From Fimbriiglobus sp. (GTDB lineage: Bacteria; Planctomycetota; Planctomycetia; Gemmatales; Gemmataceae): 35,417 bases of DNA. Shown here piece by piece: positions 1 to 7,628 of the stretch. The translations under genes were made by a program, and so were the position numbers. The notes beneath the pieces were generated by a model, which ran no database searches, was not told the DNA's origin, and saw only the letters and a list, made by a program, of their open reading frames with translations. Each line of letters starts with the position of its first letter. The first letter of the stretch is position 1. Location of the stretch: NCBI GenBank assembly GCA_025459365.1, contig JALOQR010000011.1:1-35417 (forward strand). The letters run 5' to 3'.

Positions 1-1
1 C

Positions 2-364
2 CCGACCGACCGCGACCGCACCCTGCACCTGCTCAAGCGGATGGTGGGCAAGCTGGCCGACCACCGAGACGGGCTAGCCCACCGCTACTTCAATGTGTCG
101 GCGGTGGTAAGCACGCGGCAGATGCCCGGCGAACCAGGCGAGCGGCTGATGGTGGGCGTGCCATACCGTGGAGAGGATGGTCGGCGGATGCCGCGGGGCG
201 ACGAGCAGCGGTTCGGGGTGAGCGCGGTGCCCGACGACTGGCCAGCAGATTGGCCAGCGGGGAAGTATGCTTTCCCGGAGGTGTACCCGCTCGTCGCCAC
301 CCGCAAGGACTACCCGCCGGACCAGATCAACCTCGACGCCGTCCTCGACTTCGTGCTGGGGTGA
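2..364 (+). CDS. C-terminal part of an unrecognised protein (cut by window edge)
   Basis: The open frame runs from the window edge to a TGA at 362-364, so only the last 120 or so residues are visible. The first internal ATG (41) is probably not the start, because the frame is open and coding-like before it (PTDRDRTLHLLKR). The fragment is soluble and rich in charged residues, with segments such as YFNVSAVVSTRQ and FPEVYPLVATRKDYP. It ends in LDAVLDFVLG. I do not recognise a family and assign no function. It converges on the DUF2784 gene, with 33 bases between the stop codons and a strong hairpin there. Confidence 0.6.
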   Translation, partial: PTDRDRTLHLLKRMVGKLADHRDGLAHRYFNVSAVVSTRQMPGEPGERLMVGVPYRGEDGRRMPRGDEQRFGVSAVPDDWPADWPAGKYAFPEVYPLVATRKDYPPDQINLDAVLDFVLG

Positions 365-380
365 ACGGCCTGAAAGGCGT

Positions 381-426
381 CACCCTTTGTGAGTGCCCTA
401 CCTCACGGGCACCCACAAAGGGGGTG
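381..426. terminator. Nested hairpin between convergent genes
   Basis: The outer arms are CACCCTTTGTG (381-391) and CACAAAGGGGGTG (414-426, two extra G). The inner arms are GTGCCC (393-398) and GGGCAC (407-412), with an 8-base loop. It lies between the stop at 364 on the plus strand and overlaps the stop (398-400) of the minus-strand DUF2784 gene. There is no T-run on either side, so it may be a transcript-end stabiliser rather than a classical intrinsic terminator. Confidence 0.5.
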
Positions 427-829
427 CCCCTCCCTTGCGACGGCCAAACCACCGCGGAGGGAACATGAGTACTCCCTGGGCGACTACCACCCCCATCGCC
501 ACATGCACGGTGGTGAAGAACACCGCGGGCAGGTCGAAGAACAGGGTGTTGTGGGCGAGCCGGCCGAGGAACGTCTCGCTGTCGTTGAACCCCTGCCCGG
601 CCAGTTCGCGGAGCTGGTGCTCCCACACGGTGAGCGGGCACCGCCAGCCCATCGCCTCTTCCAGCACCACGTAGCCGATGGCCAGCAGGTGCGAGTACCG
701 GAACCACGGGTTCCGCGCCCACTCCCAGCGGAACGGGGCGGCGACCATGATGACCGCCTGCCCGAGCACGATGTACGCGCAGTAGAGCAGGTGGAAACAG
801 ACCAACGCATCGGCCAGGAAGCCGTACAT
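398..829 (-). CDS. DUF2784-family small membrane protein
   Basis: This is a 143-residue integral membrane protein of about four hydrophobic helices. The N-terminus MYGFLADALVCFHLLYCAYIV, the WEWARNPWFRYSHLLAIGYVV stretch and the CPLTVWEHQLRE motif are typical of the DUF2784 family, whose function is unknown. The start at 829 is supported by a strong ribosome site, GGAGGTGG, just upstream. The last 15 or so residues (RRKGGAPPLWVPVR) are encoded inside the hairpin at 381-426 and look like a non-conserved tail. It lies 103 bases downstream of corA on the same strand and could be read through from it. Family assignment is fairly sure; role is unknown. Confidence 0.8.
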   Translation of the reverse strand: MYGFLADALVCFHLLYCAYIVLGQAVIMVAAPFRWEWARNPWFRYSHLLAIGYVVLEEAMGWRCPLTVWEHQLRELAGQGFNDSETFLGRLAHNTLFFDLPAVFFTTVHVAMGVVVAQGVLMFPPRWFGRRKGGAPPLWVPVR

Positions 830-932
830 GGGCCACCTCCGGGGTGGGGTGATGTTCGTCGGGAAACGGTCGTCGGGACTTGGGCCGTCTGAGAGTGTGA
901 TGCGCCGCGGCGGGGATTATTCCCGGTCTGGT

Positions 933-2000
933 TCACACCCACTTCTTCCAGCGGAAAAACACGAACGCGGCCATCGCCGAAGCCGCCATCAGACCGAGGG
1001 CAAAGGCGAACCCGTGCTCCCACTTTAGCCCCGGTAGGTTCTCGAAGTTCATCCCGTAGATACCGGCGATCAGCCCACACACCAGCCCGACGGTGGAAAT
1101 CATGGTGAGCGCCTTCATCACCTCATTCAGCTTGTTCGAAGTGGCCGACAGGTGCGACTGCATGAGGTCGCTCACCATCTCGCGGGCGGCCTCGATCAGC
1201 TCGGTGTACCGCACCAGGTGGTCGTACACGTTCCGGTAGTACACCAACTCCCGCGCCTCAACCAGCCTGAACTCGCCCCGGATCAACCGGGCCAGCACCT
1301 CCCGCTCGAGGAGGAGCGTCTTGCGGAGGAACGACACCTGCCGTTTCAGCCGCAACAGCCGGGCGATGAGTTCGGCCGATGGGCGGGTGAACAAGCGACG
1401 TTCGAGCCGGTCGAGTCGATCGCTGATCCGCTCGACCACCGGGGCGTACTCGTCCACGATGCCGTCGAGAATGAGGTGGAACACGTAGTCCGGGCCGCGG
1501 GCGAGGCCATCGGCGTGACGGGCCAGGTATTTCTGCCCGTCCTGCACGCAGGGTAGCGGGGCGTAGTGGTGGGTAATGAGCACGTTGTGAGTGAGCACGG
1601 CCGAGAGCTGCGGGCGGGAGCGTGCCTTGGCGAGCCGGGAGGCAACGGTCAACAAGCCCGACACGCTCGCCGTTGGCTCGCAGTTCACCGGAGGGGGCAC
1701 CCGGCACAAGTCCGCCGGCAGCGGGTTGACGATCACAAACAGGTAATCCGGGAATTCCTCCACCTTCGGTAGGTGGGCACCCTCGCCGGGATCACGGCGG
1801 GGTTTGGTGATGTCCTCCAGCGTCAGCGGGTGAACGCAATGGAAGCGCCGGAGTACCCGTTCCTCTTCTTCAGGAGTCGGGGCGTCCAGGTCGATCCAGT
1901 ACACCGACTCACCCACCTCGACGGCGGTGGCCGGGAGTCGCTCCAGGGGAATCACCTCCGCCGTGTTCGATGACGTTTCCCAACGCAGGATGTGGATCAC
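933..2000 (-). CDS. corA: CorA-type magnesium/divalent metal channel
   Basis: CorA proteins are inner-membrane pentameric channels for Mg2+ and, in some members, Co2+, Ni2+ or Zn2+. This protein has 355 residues, normal for the family. A long cytoplasmic N-terminal domain begins MIHILRWETSS. It is followed by a charged helical stalk rich in ERLDRLERRLF-like segments, a first membrane helix (LTMISTVGLVCGLIAGIYGMNFE) with the signature GMN at residues 316-318, a second helix, and the basic tail FFRWKKWV. The family-defining YGMNF motif is intact. It is divergent from the epimerase gene at 2076, with 75 bases between starts. The substrate metal cannot be read from the sequence. Confidence 0.93.
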   Translation of the reverse strand: MIHILRWETSSNTAEVIPLERLPATAVEVGESVYWIDLDAPTPEEEERVLRRFHCVHPLTLEDITKPRRDPGEGAHLPKVEEFPDYLFVIVNPLPADLCRVPPPVNCEPTASVSGLLTVASRLAKARSRPQLSAVLTHNVLITHHYAPLPCVQDGQKYLARHADGLARGPDYVFHLILDGIVDEYAPVVERISDRLDRLERRLFTRPSAELIARLLRLKRQVSFLRKTLLLEREVLARLIRGEFRLVEARELVYYRNVYDHLVRYTELIEAAREMVSDLMQSHLSATSNKLNEVMKALTMISTVGLVCGLIAGIYGMNFENLPGLKWEHGFAFALGLMAASAMAAFVFFRWKKWV

Positions 2001-2075
2001 TTTCGGGTTCCCGGACGTTTCCGGAAGGGATACACTTCCCCTCCGCCTGTTTCAACCACGGCACGGAGGCACAGC

Positions 2076-3071
2076 ATGTCGGACGTCACCCTCGTCACCG
2101 GAGGAGCCGGGTTCATCGGCTCGCACCTCGTCGACGACCTCGTGAAGGCTGGGCAGAAGGTCCGCGTGCTGGACGACTTCAGCACTGGGCTGAGGTCAAA
2201 TCTCGCTCACCACGCCGGCCTCGACGTGGTGGACGGTAGCCTGACCGACCCGGCGGCGGTCGAGCGGGCGGTGAAGGGCATCCGCACCGTGTACCACCTC
2301 GGAGCTTTGGCGAGCGTGGCCCGGAGCGTGGAAATGCCGGCTGTGTCGCACGCGGCATGCGCCACCGGCACCGTGCTGCTTCTCGACGCGGCCCGGAAGA
2401 ACGGGGTGAAACGGGTGGTGTACGCCGCCTCAAGCAGTGCCTATGGCGGGAGCACGGGCGATGGCGGGCAGACGGAAGACCAACTGCCGGCAGCAAAGTC
2501 GCCCTACGCCGCGGCGAAGTTGGCTGGCGAGTTGTACATGCAGGCGTTTGCCGCCACCTATGGTATCGAAACCGTACGGGTGCGGTTCTTCAACATCTTC
2601 GGCCCGCGGCAGCGATCCGACTCACCCTACAGCGGGGTGATCGCTCTCTTTATCGCGGCGATGGCCCGCGGAGAGACACCGACCGTCCACGGCGACGGGT
2701 TGCAGTCTCGTGACTTCACCTATGTGGCGAATGCCGTTCAGGCCCTCCGCAAGGCCGCCGAAGCACCGGCGGGGGTGGCGAGTGAGAACGTCTACAACGT
2801 CGGCACCGGCCGCAGCGTGACCGTGCTCGATCTGGTGAATGCCCTGAACGACATTCTCGGCAAGAAACTCATCGCCGCTCATGCACCCACCCGCACCGGC
2901 GACGTCCGTTTCAGCCGGGCCGACATCTCCCGCACCCGCCGCGACCTCGGATACGACCCGGCCGTGACGTTCGAGGAGGGCCTGCAGCAAACCGTGCGAT
3001 GGCACCTGGAGCAGAAGAAGGACAGCCCGCCGATGAACAGCATCGGTGGAAAGAAGACGGCGCGGGTGTGA
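2076..3071 (+). CDS. NAD-dependent nucleotide-sugar epimerase/dehydratase (extended SDR)
   Basis: This 331-residue extended short-chain dehydrogenase resembles UDP-glucose/UDP-GlcNAc 4-epimerases (GalE/WbpP type). The NAD-binding Rossmann motif TGGAGFIGSH is at residues 8-17, the catalytic Ser within AASSSAYGG near 118-125, and the YxxxK pair is Y144/K148 in SPYAAAKLAGE. The sugar-nucleotide region FFNIFGPRQ and GDGLQSRDFTYV follows, with NVGTG near the C-terminus, all as in the family. I chose ATG 2076 because of the ribosome site ACGGAGG just upstream; an in-frame ATG at 1992 would run back into corA. The Lys-rich C-terminal tail (GGKKTARV) is not conserved. A likely role is envelope polysaccharide precursor synthesis; the exact substrate is not evident. 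Confidence 0.9.
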   Translation: MSDVTLVTGGAGFIGSHLVDDLVKAGQKVRVLDDFSTGLRSNLAHHAGLDVVDGSLTDPAAVERAVKGIRTVYHLGALASVARSVEMPAVSHAACATGTVLLLDAARKNGVKRVVYAASSSAYGGSTGDGGQTEDQLPAAKSPYAAAKLAGELYMQAFAATYGIETVRVRFFNIFGPRQRSDSPYSGVIALFIAAMARGETPTVHGDGLQSRDFTYVANAVQALRKAAEAPAGVASENVYNVGTGRSVTVLDLVNALNDILGKKLIAAHAPTRTGDVRFSRADISRTRRDLGYDPAVTFEEGLQQTVRWHLEQKKDSPPMNSIGGKKTARV

Positions 3072-3201
3072 ACTCCCCACTCGTTCGCCTCCAAATCGGA
3101 CCCCCTTCCAACTTCACCCTATTTCGCCAACTTCCGGAAAAGGTGCCGGCCGAACGTGCCGATACTTCTGGTGGTATCGGTTCGTCCCATTGGGTCGGCC
3201 C

Positions 3202-4422
3202 ATGCGATCGGCGGCGGCAACATTGCTACTTGGGTGCGGGCTGGTCGCGTCCACCGGGTGCCGTTGGCTTGGCTCTCCCATGTGGGATTCCCCACAACCG
3301 AAGCCGGCTGACCTACCTCTCGTAGAACGCATAGTGCCCCCACCCGACGTATCAGCGAGCGGCGAGCCCTCCGCCCCGCCGCCCTCGCCGGGCTACTATC
3401 AACTCACCGCCGACGAGTGCCGTGATCTCGCCTGCCGGAACAGCGCCGCCGCCAACCTGATCGAGTCGAGCGTGGTCGTTGAAGCCGGCGGGTGCCTGCC
3501 GCACTTCGCCGGACGAGACGCAGTCGATTACCTTCGGATTACCGCCGCCGACTATCTGAGCCGCGAAGCACGCAACCGCTCCGCCGCCGCCGCTCTGACG
3601 CTCTACTACCGAATCATGGAGTTGGAGCTGAAGGCCGACGTGCTGACCAACAGCGCGGAGGAGGTAGACGCGTTACTCAAGTCGGCAACGGCTTTGGATG
3701 ACCAGGGCTTCAAGGCCGCCGACGAGGTGTTCGCCCTGAAAAAAAAGCGTGTGGAACTGACCGGCGAGGCGGCCCGGCTGCGGTCGGGGATCGGTCGGCT
3801 GAACGCCGAGTTGAAGTCGCTGCTCGCCATCGACCCCGGTACTCCGGGACTGATCCTGCCAGCCGATCAGGTGAAGGTGGTGCCCGATCCGCTCGACCCC
3901 CAACTGGCTGTGCAGGTGGGACTGGCGAACCGCTCCGACCTGAACCTGATCCGCAGCGTGACCAACGCGGTGGACGTGCGGACGCTCGGGGCGGCCAAGC
4001 GGGTGCTGGCCGGGTTGGTGCCAGTACTCGGGGCGGTGAGCCGGCCGACGGGCGAGCCGTCGGTGCTGAGTCCGTTTGTGGATGGGGTGGCGAAGGCCGA
4101 GGGGTGTGCGGTACGGCGGCAGTTGGCCGGGCTGTTGCAGGACCGCGAGCGGGAGGCGGCGAAGGACATCCGCTCGGCGGTGGATGAATGGGCAACGGCG
4201 CGGGACTTGGTGGCCGTCGCCCGCAAGAAGTTCGAACTGGACACGCAGCGGGTGGACGACCTGAAGAAGCGCAGCGAAACGGGGGCGGCCGTGGAGGTGG
4301 AACTGCGGCGGGCGCGGCTGGAGTTGCTGAAGACGGAGGCGGACCTCATCTCGGCGGTGGTAGCGTGGAAGACGGCCGACGTGAAGGCCCGCGAGGCGAT
4401 GGGCCTGCTGTGCGGGCCATGA
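3202..4422 (+). CDS. TolC-like outer-membrane-factor lipoprotein
   Basis: The protein has 406 residues and opens with a lipoprotein signal: MRSAAATLLLGCGLVASTGC, with Cys20 as the likely lipidated residue. A Pro-rich linker follows, then a long helical region with heptad-like segments (ALTLYYRIMELELKADVL, KKRVELTGEAARLRSGIGRLNAELKSLL, RVDDLKKRSETGAAVEVELRRARLELLKTEADLI in overlapping pieces). The internal two-repeat organisation, AVQVGLANRSDLNLIRS, and the 'RRARLELLKTEADLISAVVAWKTA' end correspond to the coiled-coil repeats of TolC/OEP-family efflux proteins. Start 3202 is chosen because it places the signal peptide at the N-terminus; the open frame extends upstream to 3046. No membrane-fusion protein or pump gene is adjacent. 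TolC fold is likely; the partner is unknown. Confidence 0.72.
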   Translation: MRSAAATLLLGCGLVASTGCRWLGSPMWDSPQPKPADLPLVERIVPPPDVSASGEPSAPPPSPGYYQLTADECRDLACRNSAAANLIESSVVVEAGGCLPHFAGRDAVDYLRITAADYLSREARNRSAAAALTLYYRIMELELKADVLTNSAEEVDALLKSATALDDQGFKAADEVFALKKKRVELTGEAARLRSGIGRLNAELKSLLAIDPGTPGLILPADQVKVVPDPLDPQLAVQVGLANRSDLNLIRSVTNAVDVRTLGAAKRVLAGLVPVLGAVSRPTGEPSVLSPFVDGVAKAEGCAVRRQLAGLLQDREREAAKDIRSAVDEWATARDLVAVARKKFELDTQRVDDLKKRSETGAAVEVELRRARLELLKTEADLISAVVAWKTADVKAREAMGLLCGP

Positions 4423-4431
4423 GGCCATTTC

Positions 4432-4541
4432 GTAGGGTGGGTCCGCACGAACCGAAGGTTCGGCGCGACCCGCGTTGATTCAACCAACCGGCTCCCGCGT
4501 GGGTCGCGCCGGGTCTGACGACCCCTGCGGACCCACCCTAC
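4432..4541. repeat. 110-bp MITE-like inverted-repeat element
   Basis: Perfect 16-bp terminal inverted repeats, GTAGGGTGGGTCCGCA (4432-4447) and TGCGGACCCACCCTAC (4526-4541), bracket a near-palindromic interior. GGCGCGACCCGCG on the left pairs with CGCGTGGGTCGCGCC on the right with one extra base, and CGAACCGAAGGTTCG forms a small local hairpin. It starts 9 bases after the stop of the TolC-like gene. It has no coding capacity. Such elements are usually dispersed non-autonomous repeats or transcript-end structures; I see no convincing target-site duplication. Confidence 0.7.
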
Positions 4542-4584
4542 CATGTTGGCTACAATCGCTTCGACCCGCCCCCGGAGCGTTGTC

Positions 4585-5766
4585 ATGCGGTTCACACTTT
4601 CCATCTTGCTCCTCGCTTCCACTGTCGCCTTGGCCGCCCCGGTGCCGGCCGACCTGACCGGCGAGAAGGCCAAGCTCGATGCTCTGTGGAACGAGCTCAT
4701 CACCCCGCGGTGGGTGGACCGGGCGCGGGCGGTGTACGACCTGCTCGAACACCCCAAAGGCGTCGAGTTCCTGGCCGGCAAGGTGGTTCCCGTGTCGGCC
4801 ACCGCCGACGACCTGAAGAAGTGGCTGAAGGCGATCAACAGCGACGACGAGAAGGTGTGGAAGCCGGCCCTCCTCGGCCGCCCGGAATACATCGAGCGGA
4901 TGACCCTGAAGCAAAACGGGGCGAACGTGAAGTGCGAGTGGCGTGTCGGCGACTCCTGGCAGAGCACCGAGTTCAACCCCCACGACTACCTGGACACCGA
5001 TCGGGCGGTGTGGCAGCGGGCCGCCCTTGCCGCGCATGTGCTGCACCGGGCCGACACGAAGGCGAGCCGGCCCGCCCTGGCCCGCCTCGCCGGGGGGCAC
5101 GAGAAGTCCGGCCCCACTAGGACCGCCGCCGAGTTGCTGAAAGCCGAGGTGCCGAAGCCCGTCGCCGAGTTCACCGACAAGCTGTGGGACTGGCTGCTGT
5201 CCGGCTCCCCGTCGGAGGTGGTGGCGGCGGTGTTCGCACTCCGCGAGACGAAGAACGTCACGGGCGTGCTGAAGGCGAAGTTGCCAGCGATCAAGGCCAC
5301 GAAGGAGCAACTGACGAAGTGGGTGAAGGCACTGGATGGCGACGAGCGGGGAGCGGCGTTCCACAAACTCTGCTATTTCCACCCGTCGCTCGCTCTGACC
5401 TTGAGCGAGCAGTGCGACCTCGTTTCTACCGACCGCGGGCGTGGGACGCTCTTCCAATTCTGGTGGCAGGACTACGGGCGGCCGGCGGGGTGGATCACGT
5501 TCGCCAACAAGTTGCAACTCACCCCCGCCGACGACCAGCTCGTGATGAGTTGGCCGCGGCGGGATCCGCCGCCGCCGCTCGTCGCCCCGGTGCCGCCGCT
5601 GGAGAAGCAGACGTGCGCCCAGTGGCAGCGGGCGAGGTTGGCCATCGTGGTGCTGGAGAAGATCGGCACGGCGGAGGCGAAGGAAGTGCTAAAGCAATTG
5701 GCCGACGGGCATCCGGACATCCTCCCGACGAAGGAAGCGAAGGCGGCCCTCGGGCGGTTGAAGTGA
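4585..5766 (+). CDS. Secreted protein with two tandem planctomycete HEAT-like modules
   Basis: The protein has 393 residues and a clear signal peptide, MRFTLSILLLASTVALAAPVPA. The rest is an internal duplication. Module 1 starts at LDALWNELITPRWVDRARAVYDLLEHP and includes ADDLKKWLKAINSDDEKVWKPA; it ends near RAALAAHVLHRADTKASRPALARLAGG. Module 2 starts at KLWDWLLSGSPSEVVAAVFAL, includes EQLTKWVKALDGDERGAAF and ends ARLAIVVLEKIGTAEAKEVLKQLADGHP followed by KEAKAALGRL. This pattern resembles the HEAT-like region found C-terminal to WD40 domains in Gemmata proteins (from memory). ATG 4585 is preceded by GGAG; the upstream in-frame ATG 4543 would precede the signal peptide. Probably a periplasmic scaffold; function unknown. 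A 16-bp hairpin follows the stop. Confidence 0.72.
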   Translation: MRFTLSILLLASTVALAAPVPADLTGEKAKLDALWNELITPRWVDRARAVYDLLEHPKGVEFLAGKVVPVSATADDLKKWLKAINSDDEKVWKPALLGRPEYIERMTLKQNGANVKCEWRVGDSWQSTEFNPHDYLDTDRAVWQRAALAAHVLHRADTKASRPALARLAGGHEKSGPTRTAAELLKAEVPKPVAEFTDKLWDWLLSGSPSEVVAAVFALRETKNVTGVLKAKLPAIKATKEQLTKWVKALDGDERGAAFHKLCYFHPSLALTLSEQCDLVSTDRGRGTLFQFWWQDYGRPAGWITFANKLQLTPADDQLVMSWPRRDPPPPLVAPVPPLEKQTCAQWQRARLAIVVLEKIGTAEAKEVLKQLADGHPDILPTKEAKAALGRLK

Positions 5767-5769
5767 CGG

Positions 5770-5829
5770 TTCGCCGCGAGGCGGAAATGAGTGTGTCGAG
5801 GTACATGCGTATCTCCGCCTCACGGCGAA
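5770..5829 (+). terminator. Stem-loop 4 bases after a stop codon
   Basis: The arms TTCGCCGCGAGGCGGA (5770-5785) and TCCGCCTCACGGCGAA (5814-5829) pair at 15 of 16 positions around a 28-base loop. There is no T-run after it, so it is either a Rho-type or weak terminator, a mRNA 3'-end stabiliser, or a small dispersed repeat. Confidence 0.45.
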
Positions 5830-6100
5830 TCGGTGTAATTCCTTCAACTCGCCCATCGTCGCCCAGTCGGGTGGCAGGAAGCCGAGCGATTCAGCACACC
5901 TGCTCGCTACCCGAGAGAACGACCGGCCGCTTACATCCCGTAACCGGCACTGCACTCGCCGGTGGCGCAACCCGACCGGTCGCCAACGGTTCGCTAGTTC
6001 CCGCGGATCATGTGGTTTGCCAGCCGGTTTTCCGGGGGTATAATCGCGCAGGGTGATGAGGACGTGTGGCCCGCATGTCCGAACACGACGGGGAATATCG
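5830..6100. other. Intergenic stretch with promoter, no gene seen
   Basis: Together with the preceding hairpin this makes about 330 bases without a gene between 5766 and 6101. Apart from the promoter at 6017-6044 I see no conserved structure and no convincing short coding frame. Confidence 0.5.
6017..6044 (+). promoter_or_regulatory. Sigma70-type promoter for the TPR gene
   Basis: TTGCCA (6017-6022) and a perfect TATAAT (6039-6044) are separated by 16 bases. Transcription would begin near 6051, about 50 bases before the ATG at 6101. This is the closest match to the housekeeping consensus that I found in the window. Confidence 0.65.
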
Positions 6101-6526
6101 ATGGCACATCCGAGCAAGCGGTCGCAGGCGTCGAACCCTCCTCAGGGGTCGGTGTTAGCGATGCTCGCGGAACGTTCTCAGGTAGATTTTGAGCTGGGAT
6201 TCTACTCGGCAATCTTGACCCAGGTGCCCGACTTCGCCGATGTGCTCCGGGCCTACGCCCTGGACCTGGCGTCGAAGGGGATGCACAAGGAGGGGTTACT
6301 GGCCGAGCAGAAACTGGTCGCTCTGCGCCCGGACGACCCGGACGCCCATTACAGCCTCGCCTGCCGGTACGCCGCCCTCAAGCAACCCGACCTTGCCCTG
6401 CGGACCCTTCGGACGGCCGTCGAACTCGGCTACCGTGACTTTCGAGCGATGGTGCAGGACCGTCAACTGGAGTGCGTGCGGAAAGACCCCCGCTTCCGGG
6501 CGCTGCTACGGGAATATCAGGCGTAA
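6101..6526 (+). CDS. Small TPR-containing protein
   Basis: This is a 141-residue soluble protein without a signal peptide. A basic, Ser-rich start (MAHPSKRSQASNPPQGS) leads into helical hairpins with TPR spacing: VPDFADVLRAYALDLASKGMH, GLLAEQKLVALRPDDPDAHYSLACRYAALKQPDLALRTLRTAVELGYRD. The LRPDDPDAHYSLACRYA stretch is a canonical TPR. It ends with DPRFRALLREYQA, often seen after TPRs in this kind of protein. ATG 6101 is chosen because it follows the promoter at 6017-6044 and a weak GGGG ribosome site; upstream in-frame ATGs at 6053-6056 lie at the predicted transcript start. A protein-interaction role is likely; the partner is unknown. Confidence 0.75.
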   Translation: MAHPSKRSQASNPPQGSVLAMLAERSQVDFELGFYSAILTQVPDFADVLRAYALDLASKGMHKEGLLAEQKLVALRPDDPDAHYSLACRYAALKQPDLALRTLRTAVELGYRDFRAMVQDRQLECVRKDPRFRALLREYQA

Positions 6527-6529
6527 GCG

Positions 6530-6634
6530 GTAGATCGCGGTCGAGCCGCCTCAAGGTTAGTGCGGCCCAACGGTGAATCACGTCCAGCGACATCGGGCCA
6601 CACGCCCCTGTCGGGGCGCTCGACCGCGACCTAC
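6530..6634. repeat. 105-bp MITE-like inverted-repeat element
   Basis: Terminal arms GTAGATCGCGGTCGAGC (6530-6546) and GCTCGACCGCGACCTAC (6618-6634) pair at 16 of 17 positions. The element begins 4 bases after the stop of the TPR gene and ends 10 bases before the next ATG. Like the element at 4432-4541 it starts GTAG and ends CTAC and is close to 105-110 bp, but the arm sequences differ. Confidence 0.6.
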
Positions 6635-6644
6635 AAAGTGCGGC

Positions 6645-7628
6645 ATGACCCCCTTCACCTCCCCCGCCTCCGACGCCGCCCGGCAGGCCTTCGCCACCAA
6701 ACCGCGGGCGCTGGTCGATAAAGTCACCACCGTCGCGGATGCCGTCGCCCGACTGGTAAACGACGGCGACTATTTCTGTAGCGGTGGGTTCGGCAGCAAC
6801 CGCATCCCCACCGCTGTGTTGCACGAGATCTTGCGTCAGGGGAAGCAGAACCTCGGCTTCGCCGGGCACACCGCCACCCACGACTTCGAAATCCTTTGCG
6901 CTGGCAACCGCACCGGCCGTGGCCGGACACTGGCAAAGGTAGACATCTCTTACGTCCTCGGCCTGGAAGCTCGCGGCCTGTCCCCGCACGCCCGACGGGT
7001 GATCCAGAGCGGCGACGTAGACACGCAGGAGTGGAGCAACTACGCCCTTGCCCTACGGTTCGCGGCGGCCGCGGTGGGAGTGCCGTTTGCCGTCACGCGG
7101 TCGATGCAGGGCACCGATACTTTCTCCCGCAGTTCGGCGAAGTCGATCCCCTGCCCGTTTACCGGCGAGCAACTCGTCGCGGTGCCCGCCCTCTATCCAG
7201 ACGTGGCCGCAATTCACGTCCATGAGGCCGACCGCTACGGCAACTGCCGGTTCAAGGGCACCAGCGTGGCCGACATCGACCTCGCTCGCGCCGCCAAGAG
7301 GCTCATCATCACCTGCGAGCGATTGGTGCCACACGACGAGATGCGCCGCAATCCGCACGCCACCCAGATCCCCTTCCTGTGCGTCGATGCGGTCTGCGAG
7401 GTGCCGTTCGGTAGCTACCCCGGAAACATGCCGGGGGAATACTTCTCCGACGAAGACCATCTGAAACAGTGGCTGACAGCGGAGCAAGACGAGGAGAGGT
7501 TCAAGGCGTTTCTGGAGGAGTATGTCTACGGTGTGACCGACTTCGCCAAGTACATCGACAAGTGCGGTGGGCTACGCCGGCTACAAGCTCTTCGGCAGCG
7601 TGAGGTGCTCGTGGGGGACACCGCGTGA
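6645..7628 (+). CDS. CoA-transferase subunit A (glutaconate/IpdA-like family)
   Basis: This 327-residue protein resembles the alpha subunits of family I CoA-transferases of the glutaconate type (GctA/IpdA), which move CoA between acyl groups as alpha/beta complexes. Family features are VTTVADAVARLVNDGDYFCSGGFGSNRIPTAVLHEILRQ near the N-terminus (shown here in overlapping form), then FAGHTATHDFEIL, ALRFAAAAVGVPFAVTRSMQGTD, AIHVHEADRYGNCRFKG and DLARAAKRLIITCERLV. In characterised members the catalytic Glu is on the beta subunit. No beta gene follows; instead the stop overlaps the GTG start of an ABC ATPase (7625). ATG 6645 was chosen because upstream residues in the same frame fall inside the repeat element. 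Confidence 0.82.
   Translation: MTPFTSPASDAARQAFATKPRALVDKVTTVADAVARLVNDGDYFCSGGFGSNRIPTAVLHEILRQGKQNLGFAGHTATHDFEILCAGNRTGRGRTLAKVDISYVLGLEARGLSPHARRVIQSGDVDTQEWSNYALALRFAAAAVGVPFAVTRSMQGTDTFSRSSAKSIPCPFTGEQLVAVPALYPDVAAIHVHEADRYGNCRFKGTSVADIDLARAAKRLIITCERLVPHDEMRRNPHATQIPFLCVDAVCEVPFGSYPGNMPGEYFSDEDHLKQWLTAEQDEERFKAFLEEYVYGVTDFAKYIDKCGGLRRLQALRQREVLVGDTA

Noticed and set aside
5770-5829. Hairpin considered as a third MITE
   Set aside because: Only 60 bases long and its ends do not match the other two elements, so it is listed as a stem-loop instead.
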